A stretch of 64,000 bases of DNA from the NCBI RefSeq assembly GCF_902827225.1, contig NZ_LR792632.1, positions 267,030 through 331,029 of the forward strand, in the 5' to 3' direction. This document shows, in pieces, positions 58,547 to 64,000 of this stretch. The DNA comes from Methanocaldococcus lauensis (GTDB lineage: Archaea > AGJL01 > Methanococci > Methanococcales > Methanocaldococcaceae). Numbering within the stretch: the first letter of the stretch is position 1; each line of letters opens with the position of its first letter. The translations under genes were made by a program, and so were the position numbers. The notes under the pieces are model-generated. The model saw only the letters and a program-made list of their open reading frames with translations. It ran no database searches and was not told the DNA's origin.

Positions 58547-59425
58547 TTATCTTTTTAATAGTATATTATCTCCAACATTAACTCCTATATTTTCAGCAAC
58601 TGGCTTACATTTTGCCTTTAATATATAATAAATTGGCTTATCTATTTCATTCTCATACTCTGTTAAACTTTCATAATTTCCCATACCCTTTGCAATTATT
58701 AAATCAGCACTTCTAAATTCTTTTAGGAATTCTTCTGAACACTCCTCCAATATGATTCCAATTATATCAGATCCAGTAGTTATTACTCTACATATTTTAT
58801 CAATATTTGCTATCTTTGCATCCTCTAATGTAGCATCGTTTAAAATTGGTTTTCCTTTAACTACTGCAACAACTTCTTTATTATATTTAAGAATTTCTTC
58901 TATTAAAATTCTATCAAAAATAATCTCCCCAGCATTATCACAGATATATAAAACTTTTTTTATATTTTTATTTTTTAAATCTTCTAATAATTCTTTACTG
59001 TTGTCTATTTTTAGTTTATCATTTAAGGTATCTTCAATTAACTTCTCTATATCTATATCTGTGCTGTATGCTCCAAAGTCGATAACATTACCCGCAATTG
59101 TAGCTAAGACTTTTTTTCTTAATCTTTCTAAATCGTTGTTATCATTACACAATTCTCTAACTTTGTCTAAATATTTTAATGCAATTTTATTCGCTTTTTC
59201 TTTTAAATTCTTATAAGGGTCTTCAGTATTGCTAATTTTTTTTAAATGCCTATGAACAACAGTTCCCATCCACGCTGGAACAGCATTTTCTCCATAAACT
59301 TCTTTAATCACTTCCATAGTGTTTTTTATTAATCTAAATTGCTCTTTTTCATCATTTGTTATTTCTTTAACAGCATCAACTACTTGCCTAATTATACAGA
59401 TAGCACATTCTGGTTTTATCTTCAT
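58547..59425 (-). CDS. DUF89-family damage-control phosphatase-like protein
   Basis: About 292 residues. The N-terminal CAIC pair (MKIKPECAICIIRQ), the ICDNAGEIIFD motif and KGMGNYESLTE are the family's metal-site residues. DUF89 proteins are metal-dependent phosphatases that remove damaged or overflow phosphometabolites. Its place 14 bp before purM suggests a link to purine or ribose phosphate pools. GGAGGGATGAT sits before ATG 59425; the frame is open six codons further. Confidence 0.87.
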   Translation of the reverse strand: MKIKPECAICIIRQVVDAVKEITNDEKEQFRLIKNTMEVIKEVYGENAVPAWMGTVVHRHLKKISNTEDPYKNLKEKANKIALKYLDKVRELCNDNNDLERLRKKVLATIAGNVIDFGAYSTDIDIEKLIEDTLNDKLKIDNSKELLEDLKNKNIKKVLYICDNAGEIIFDRILIEEILKYNKEVVAVVKGKPILNDATLEDAKIANIDKICRVITTGSDIIGIILEECSEEFLKEFRSADLIIAKGMGNYESLTEYENEIDKPIYYILKAKCKPVAENIGVNVGDNILLKR

Positions 59426-59538
59426 ATAATCATCCCTCCACAATTTAGTATTTAAATTAGAACCTTGATATTTTTAGAGGTTTATATAATTGAGAATTAT
59501 ATAATTATGTGGAATGATTAAAAATCTTGGAGATAGAT

Positions 59539-60021
59539 ATGATTAACTTTGAGATATTTAAAGAATTCCTATTAAACCTTATAAAGGAATATGGTTATTT
59601 TGGTATTTTCTTAGTAGGATTTTCTGAACCAATATTTCAACCTTTTCCAACAGAGATATTTATTGCCGCTGGCTTATTGGCTGGATTAGATTGGAAATTG
59701 GTTTGGATTATTTCAACAGTTGCTTGCAACCTTGGGGCAGTAGTTACATATTATCTTGCAATGAAGTATGGAAAAAAGTTAATGTTAAAATTATTTGAAG
59801 AGGAAAAAATAGATAAAGGAACTTTCTATTTAAAAAAGTGGGGAATTCTTGGAGTTATTATTGCGAGTTTTACGCCAATTCCTTTTGAAGTTATATGTTG
59901 GATTTGTGGTATCTTTAAAATGCCATTTGGAAAATATATGGTTGCAGTATTTTTAAGTAGGTTAATTAGGCATGGGATGGTTATTATTCCATTTGTTTTA
60001 AAAGACCACATCAATTTTTGA
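59539..60021 (+). CDS. DedA/VTT-domain membrane protein
   Basis: 160 residues. The SNARE-associated (VTT) domain signature is visible: GFSEPIFQPFPTEIF at the start, GLLAGLDWKLVWIISTVACN, then the re-entrant-like ASFTPIPFEVICWICG and final LSRLIRHGMVI. DedA-type proteins are thought to move or scramble lipids in the membrane; a function in archaea is not known. TTGGAGATAG acts as ribosome site for ATG 59539, while TTG 59527 overlaps it. Confidence 0.87.
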   Translation: MINFEIFKEFLLNLIKEYGYFGIFLVGFSEPIFQPFPTEIFIAAGLLAGLDWKLVWIISTVACNLGAVVTYYLAMKYGKKLMLKLFEEEKIDKGTFYLKKWGILGVIIASFTPIPFEVICWICGIFKMPFGKYMVAVFLSRLIRHGMVIIPFVLKDHINF

Positions 60022-60113
60022 TTAATACTTTAAATAAAAAATTTCATAAGCATAATTTTATATTCTTTATAGGAAAATAATTATTAGGGTTTAAATTTTT
60101 ATGGTGATGAATT

Positions 60114-60362
60114 ATGTGTTTGGCTATTCCCTGTAAAGTTGTAGAGATAATAGAAGAGGATGGAGAGAAATATGCAATAGCAGAATATAAAGGAGTTAGA
60201 CAAAAAGCAAAATTAACATTATTAGATAAAGATGTTAAAATAGGAGATTATATTTTAATTCACACTGGCTATGCATTAGAAGTTTTAAGTGAAGAAGATG
60301 CAAAATTAAGTTTAGAAGCTTGGGAAGAACTATTTAACGCTTTAAAGGAAATGGAAGAATAA
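60114..60362 (+). CDS. hypC: Hydrogenase maturation chaperone HypC
   Basis: 82 residues. The N-terminal [12 protein letters not shown], with Cys2, is diagnostic; this cysteine binds the Fe(CN)2CO unit with HypD and passes it to the hydrogenase precursor. A short OB-type beta barrel and a helical tail complete it. GGTGAT precedes ATG 60114. The hydrogenases served must lie elsewhere. Confidence 0.95.
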   Translation: MCLAIPCKVVEIIEEDGEKYAIAEYKGVRQKAKLTLLDKDVKIGDYILIHTGYALEVLSEEDAKLSLEAWEELFNALKEMEE

Positions 60363-60433
60363 AAAGAATAAAAAATTTTAAAATTTTAAATTTATTATTA
60401 CTTATTTTTAATTGTTTTGTTAAAATCTCCTTT

Positions 60434-60622
60434 TTATTCTGGTTCAACCTTTACAGCCCCAGTTGGACAAACATCTTCACAGACTCCACAATAAGTACAT
60501 TCATCTTCTCTTGCAACAACTACTTTATCCCCATCAATTTCAAAAACTTCCATTGGGCAGTTATTTACACATTCTGCACAGTCAGGACCTTTACATAAAT
60601 CGTAGTTTATAGTTACTGCCAT
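60434..60622 (-). CDS. 2[4Fe-4S] ferredoxin
   Basis: 62 residues. Two cluster motifs are present: CKGPDCAECVNNCP and CTYCGVCEDVCP. The first has an extra two residues between its first two cysteines, as in several methanogen ferredoxins. It is a small cytoplasmic electron carrier. GAGGTGATATAAT precedes ATG 60622. It lies downstream of the enolase-like gene with a 126-bp gap, which probably holds its own promoter. Confidence 0.94.
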   Translation of the reverse strand: MAVTINYDLCKGPDCAECVNNCPMEVFEIDGDKVVVAREDECTYCGVCEDVCPTGAVKVEPE

Positions 60623-60748
60623 TATATCACCTCATTACTTAATTATTTAAAGTTTAATTAGGATAGGATAGTTAAGGTATAGTAATATCTATCTATAAAT
60701 AGTTATCGAATAATATTAAATAATAAAAATTTAAAAATTAAAAAAGTT

Positions 60749-61696
60749 TTAAAATCTTCTTATATTTGGATTAACTATAGTTCTCTCTATGTTCCAAACT
60801 TCATTTAGTACATTTGAGGAAAGATTTGATCTCAAAAATGGTACTTTAAAACTAACTGCTATATGTGCAAATGAGGAATTATTTCCAAATATTACTGGAT
60901 AAAGTCCTTTTTCCATAATATAGTTTATATAGTAATACATCTCAGTTATCGTTCCCATTTCGTAAGGATATACTTTAACAAAATCACTTTCCTCATAAAT
61001 AATATCCGTGCATAAAAATCCATCAAACTCTATGGGTTCTTCAACTTCTAAGTAGTCAATTTGAGATAATTCCTTATCTTTAACAATATCCTTTTTAGTA
61101 CTAAGTCCTAATAAAACATCTAAATCCTCATCTTCTTTAAGCTCATCAATTAATTTCCTAATTTTTGGGATTTCGTTGAATATATCACTACAAGTGTATG
61201 CTCCATTAATATTTACAATAGAATAGTCCTCTACCAACCTTTTAGACAATTTTAAATAGAAATTAACAATATCCTCTATAGATTCAGCCATAACTATTGG
61301 GATTAATTCATTATCATTTTTATCAACCAATATTCCTGAGGCTACTATTGGTAAGTCTGTTGTTAAAGCTCCCCCTAAAAATTTAAATAAAGGAATATCC
61401 AAACTATTTGATGCCGCTCTTGCTATGCTGATAGATATTCCCATGGCAACATTAGGATTGTTAGATGCTGAAGTTTCACAAATTAATGAGTCAATAAAAT
61501 CAATGTCAGTTGCTGGATATCCTATAAGTTCTGGAGCTATAACATTTTCAACGTCAGCTATAGCTTCCTCAGGATTGGCAACATCAATAATATCATAACC
61601 TGCTGAAATGTTTGTCATTGTAGTTATCATTACTTTAATTTTAGCTCCTTTAAAAACTTTTTTTGCACTAATTTTTTCAATAATAACATTTGTCAA
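60749..61696 (-). CDS. Enolase-like protein lacking catalytic residues
   Basis: About 315 residues. Clear enolase-type segments: IIEKISAKKVF at the N-terminus, GISISIARAASNSLDIPLFK, then EEPIEFD and MGTITEMYYYINYIMEKGLYP, and near the end NEVWNIERTIV. The catalytic signatures are gone: DSRGNPTVE is replaced by KGAKIKVMIT, the active lysine of LKVNQIGT by VYPYEMGT, and SHRSGE by FGNNSSF. It cannot be a normal enolase. It lies next to rpoK, where many archaea have true enolase. The start is unsure: TTG 61696 has the better distance from GAGGTGG, ATG 61702 almost touches it. Confidence 0.8.
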   Translation of the reverse strand: MTNVIIEKISAKKVFKGAKIKVMITTMTNISAGYDIIDVANPEEAIADVENVIAPELIGYPATDIDFIDSLICETSASNNPNVAMGISISIARAASNSLDIPLFKFLGGALTTDLPIVASGILVDKNDNELIPIVMAESIEDIVNFYLKLSKRLVEDYSIVNINGAYTCSDIFNEIPKIRKLIDELKEDEDLDVLLGLSTKKDIVKDKELSQIDYLEVEEPIEFDGFLCTDIIYEESDFVKVYPYEMGTITEMYYYINYIMEKGLYPVIFGNNSSFAHIAVSFKVPFLRSNLSSNVLNEVWNIERTIVNPNIRRF

Positions 61697-61739
61697 ATAC
61701 ATCCACCTCAATTAGAAATCAATTAAAAAATAGTAGTTT

Positions 61740-61913
61740 CTACCCTTTTATTGGTCTTATAGGTTTTAAAGGAACTTTTCCTTGTTTAAGCTCCTCATAA
61801 GCTATTTTTAATGAACTATCTAAGGTTGTTTCAATTGTTGTATATGCTCCATTGGATAATTGCAAACTTCTTGCCCCTAAAATTCTCGCAATTTCAAATT
61901 TCGTTAATTTCAA
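61740..61913 (-). CDS. rpoK: RNA polymerase subunit Rpo6 (K)
   Basis: 57 residues, too short to stand out as an open frame but convincing: KLTKFEIARILGARSLQLSN, then LKIAYEELKQGKVPLKPIRP. This is the archaeal homologue of the C-terminal core of Rpb6 and bacterial omega, which helps assembly of the polymerase clamp. The start codon is TTG 61913 with GGGGTGAG a few bases upstream. It sits 43 bp before the enolase-like start and is separated from rpoN by a tRNA-Pro gene. Confidence 0.93.
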   Translation of the reverse strand: MKLTKFEIARILGARSLQLSNGAYTTIETTLDSSLKIAYEELKQGKVPLKPIRPIKG

Positions 61914-61986
61914 AATCTCACCCCTAACATATTAAATTATTGAAAAATAACCTTATTTTTATTTATTTTATGTGTTTATGTTAAAA

Positions 61987-62063
61987 TGGTGGGGCCGCCG
62001 GGACTTGAACCCGGGTCGCACGCCCCCCAAGCGCACAGGATAACCAGGCTACCCCACGGCCCC
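61987..62063 (-). tRNA. tRNA-Pro (anticodon GGG)
   Basis: The minus strand gives acceptor GGGGCCG/CGGCCCC, discriminator A and encoded CCA. The anticodon loop TTGGGGG gives GGG, on a stem TGCGC/GCGTG with two wobble pairs at its outer end. The T arm contains GGTTCAAGTCC. It lies inside the RNA polymerase/ribosomal protein cluster, between rpoN and rpoK, in the same direction. Confidence 0.92.
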
Positions 62064-62098
62064 ACAAGAGTGTATAATTTCTAAAGAACTAAAAATTT

Positions 62099-62320
62099 TT
62101 ATAAGTATTTTTCATCGTGAGCAATAATTTCATCTATAATCTCTTTTCCATCTTCACTAATTCTATATGATATAAACATTCTTCTACAACAGTATTTCTT
62201 AATTCCTAAATCATCCAGAACATCTTTTGGATTTTCTCCATTTAATATTCTTCTTTTATATTCATCAAAAACTTCGGCAATAACATTACCACAAGAAAAG
62301 CATCTAATTGGGAACATCAT
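62099..62320 (-). CDS. rpoN: RNA polymerase subunit Rpo10 (N)
   Basis: 73 residues. Atypical zinc-binding motif CFSCG ... YCCRR, as in Rpb10, and the N-terminus MMFPIRCF. It bridges the Rpo3/Rpo11 platform and Rpo1/2. ATG 62320 is chosen with GGTGAT four bases upstream; further in-frame starts up to 62329 lie in that site. It follows rps9 in the cluster. Confidence 0.96.
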   Translation of the reverse strand: MMFPIRCFSCGNVIAEVFDEYKRRILNGENPKDVLDDLGIKKYCCRRMFISYRISEDGKEIIDEIIAHDEKYL

Positions 62321-62374
62321 AATCATCACCCATTATAAAAAGAAAATTATAACATAATAAATAAAGTAAAGAAT

Positions 62375-62797
62375 TTATCTGTAAGATTTTTGTCTCTTTG
62401 CTCTTGGACCTTTTGTAGATCTACTTGGTTTATGTGGCTCGGTTCTTCTTGCATCGCTAACTAACAATGTTCTGTCGTAAGCTAAGAATTTATCTCTCAA
62501 CTCTTTACTACCAGTAAATTCAACAATTGCCTTACCAATTGCGGTTCTTGCGGCATCCATTTGTCCCATAACTCCTCCGCCTTTTACAGTAACATCTATA
62601 TCCATCTGGCTAATTATTTCCTCTCCAGCCAACAATATAGGTTCCATTAATTTCATTCTTTTATACTTTGGTTCTATTAACTCAATTGGTATTTTGTTAA
62701 TTCTTATTCTACCTTTTCCAGGTCTTGCTACAGCCCTTGCAATTGCCCTTTTTCTTTTACCAACTGTTAAAACTATTTTTTTATTTTGTTCTTCCAT
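62375..62797 (-). CDS. rps9: Ribosomal protein S9
   Basis: 140 residues, small-subunit protein uS9 of the P-site region. [39 protein letters not shown] and the basic ending [12 protein letters not shown] are typical. The C-terminal Arg tail contacts P-site tRNA. GAGGTGAT precedes ATG 62797, 9 bp after rpl13. Confidence 0.98.
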   Translation of the reverse strand: MEEQNKKIVLTVGKRKRAIARAVARPGKGRIRINKIPIELIEPKYKRMKLMEPILLAGEEIISQMDIDVTVKGGGVMGQMDAARTAIGKAIVEFTGSKELRDKFLAYDRTLLVSDARRTEPHKPSRSTKGPRAKRQKSYR

Positions 62798-62806
62798 TTA
62801 ATCACC

Positions 62807-63220
62807 TCAGAATTTCGCTCCTAAGTGTTTGCTTAACTCACCTAATGTAATATACTTTGTAGTGTTTAATGGATGAGATATTTTTTCATCAACTTGTAAA
62901 TTTTTAGGATTGCCAACATAAACCTTAACTCTCTTAAATGCCTCTCTACCTTTTGGTTTTTTATATGGAAGCATTTTTCTTATAGTTCTTCTCAATATAT
63001 CGTCAGGTCTTCTTGGAAACTTTGGACCAAATCTTCTTGGATTAGCAACGTTTTTCTTTTCTCTCTCTTCTTGATATGTTTTTATAATCCAATCTCTATT
63101 ACCAGTTATAATTACCTTTTCAGCATTTACTATAACTATTTCTTCTCCTCTTAATACTCTTTTCGCTACTTCTGAAGCTAATCTTCCCAATATCGCTCCT
63201 TCAGCATCTATTACTGTCAT
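62807..63220 (-). CDS. rpl13: Ribosomal protein L13
   Basis: 137 residues, uL13 of the large subunit. VIDAEGAILGRLASEVAKRV and RTIRKMLPYKKPKGREAFKR are the family signature. GGTGAT precedes ATG 63220; TTG 63232 overlaps that site. The gene lies between rpl18e and rps9 in the usual archaeal order. Confidence 0.98.
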   Translation of the reverse strand: MTVIDAEGAILGRLASEVAKRVLRGEEIVIVNAEKVIITGNRDWIIKTYQEEREKKNVANPRRFGPKFPRRPDDILRRTIRKMLPYKKPKGREAFKRVKVYVGNPKNLQVDEKISHPLNTTKYITLGELSKHLGAKF

Positions 63221-63238
63221 TACTATCACCAACGTGTT

Positions 63239-63601
63239 TTATGCCATAATTCTAACATTTGAACCTTTTGGATTTCTTTTTATTAATTCTTCAATAGTTA
63301 TAGCCTCTCCTCCAGCCTCTTCAATTAACTTTTTAGCTGTTTCTGAAAATGCAAATGCCGCAACTATTACCTTATGATCTAATTTACCAGCTCCTAAAAC
63401 CTTACCAGGAACCAAAACTATGTCTCCTTCCTTTGTGTATCTATTTATTTTACTTAAATTTACTTCAGCTCTTCTCCTTCTTGGTTTTGCTAACCTTCTT
63501 GCTATATCCTTCCAAATCTTTGCCTGATTTTTATAACTTTCATACTTTAAAGTCTCAATTAACTTAACCAATCTTGGATTTGTTGCTCTAATCTTTTTCA
63601 T
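63239..63601 (-). CDS. rpl18e: Ribosomal protein L18e
   Basis: 120 residues of archaeal/eukaryotic eL18. [20 protein letters not shown], then [17 protein letters not shown] and [26 protein letters not shown] is just upstream of ATG 63601; GTG 63610 is inside it. It is 61 bp downstream of rpoD. Confidence 0.98.
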   Translation of the reverse strand: MKKIRATNPRLVKLIETLKYESYKNQAKIWKDIARRLAKPRRRRAEVNLSKINRYTKEGDIVLVPGKVLGAGKLDHKVIVAAFAFSETAKKLIEEAGGEAITIEELIKRNPKGSNVRIMA

Positions 63602-63662
63602 AATTCTCACCGTGTTTTAAACCTTTTTAAGGTTTTAAAAAATTTAATAATATTATATAGTA

Positions 63663-64000
63663 TTATTCCTCAATTTGTTCCAGTTGTTTTAAAAAACTTT
63701 CTGCCTTATTTTTTAATATTTTAACAGCCTCTTCTAATATTTCTTCAGCCTCCATTTGACCAAATGTTTCTACTAAAAATTCTACCTCATCTTCATCAAT
63801 TTGTTTATAAACAGCATTGCATGGCTGCCATTTTGCATGTATTTTACCGATACCTGGAACTGCATCACATTCAATCTGTATCTTTTGTCCTTTACCTAAT
63901 TTTACAATTGGAATATTTTTAAATGCTACTTCTCCATTATCAGATTTTAAATCTGATGAATAAACCACACAAGGCCCTTCTTTTTCTAAGGTGAATTTTA
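63663..64000 (-). CDS. rpoD: RNA polymerase subunit Rpo3 (D), C-terminal part
   Basis: The frame is open to the window edge, so the N-terminal part lies outside. About 112 C-terminal residues are seen. They start in FTLEKEGPCVVYSSDLKSD and continue with the alpha-family segment LGKGQKIQIECDAVPGIGK, KWQPCNAVYK, and the helical ending MEAEEILEEAVKILKNKAE. Rpo3 is the archaeal alpha-like assembly platform with Rpo11. GTG 63968 is internal and not a start. Confidence 0.95.
   Translation of the reverse strand, partial: KFTLEKEGPCVVYSSDLKSDNGEVAFKNIPIVKLGKGQKIQIECDAVPGIGKIHAKWQPCNAVYKQIDEDEVEFLVETFGQMEAEEILEEAVKILKNKAESFLKQLEQIEE

Noticed and set aside
58752-59216. 154-codon plus-strand frame opposite the DUF89 gene
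   Set aside because: Shadow of a conserved gene; low-complexity Ser/Phe/Ile-rich composition and no start signal.

Overview
The window comes from a hyperthermophilic methanogen of the order Methanococcales, almost certainly a Methanocaldococcus close to M. jannaschii. The reasons are the very AT-rich DNA, GGTGA-type ribosome binding sites, a complete mcrBDCGA cluster followed directly by mtrEDCBAFGH, a two-gene carB, a Methanocaldococcus-type S-layer protein beginning MAMSLKK, an intein-bearing class III ribonucleotide reductase, and a gene order that mirrors blocks I remember from M. jannaschii (roughly MJ0822-0862 and MJ0192-0205). Most of the window is dense housekeeping DNA; species assignment is inference.

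Layout. 1-3360: end of a nitroreductase gene, a TatD-like hydrolase, a cluster of GC-rich hairpin repeats, then two decayed genes (an archaeal P-loop ATPase and a DUF499-type ATPase), the only clearly accessory and eroding part. 3362-8445: carB in two adjacent pieces, and divergent gltX. 8512-10310: S-layer gene with a palindrome-rich promoter. 10502-18047: CooC-like ATPase, moaA, FKBP chaperone, NfeD/stomatin pair, release factor aRF1, LarE-like sulfur transferase and a RecJ-like phosphoesterase. 18313-21960: nrdD with a 446-residue homing intein. 22138-26613: a six-gene minus-strand group for type IV-like pili (two pilin-like proteins, two envelope proteins, prepilin peptidase EppA, a Cys-rich protein). 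26744-32501: mptB (methanopterin synthesis), type II IPP isomerase, RNase J, prenyl synthase and three methanogen-type conserved proteins. 32515-34782: a V4R/FIST sensor-like pair.

34948-45222 is the energy core: methyl-H4MPT:CoM methyltransferase (Mtr) and methyl-CoM reductase (Mcr), transcribed on the minus strand from at least two promoters. The divergent gene at 45367 encodes Mmp10, which methylates an arginine of McrA, so enzyme and modifier share a 144-bp control region. Downstream of mmp10 lies a GC-rich, multi-hairpin element whose right part resembles an IS200/IS605 end; it runs into the 3' end of mfnF (methanofuran synthesis). 48109-54798 carries primase PriS, two divergent tRNA genes (Gln, Thr), BpsA, a radical SAM protein, S8e, ArfC and a MnmC-like methyltransferase. 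54878-60622 carries asd, purF, purM, a DUF89 protein, a DedA protein, hypC and a ferredoxin.

60749-64000 is the conserved archaeal RNA polymerase/ribosome cluster (rpoD, L18e, L13, S9, rpoN, tRNA-Pro, rpoK). Where many archaea have enolase, this one has an enolase-like protein that has lost its catalytic residues. The most promising leads are the structured element at 46729-46967, the pseudo-enolase, the FIST/V4R pair beside mtr, and the palindromic control regions of the S-layer and mcr/mmp10 genes. I did not find a clear, complete new multi-gene system.
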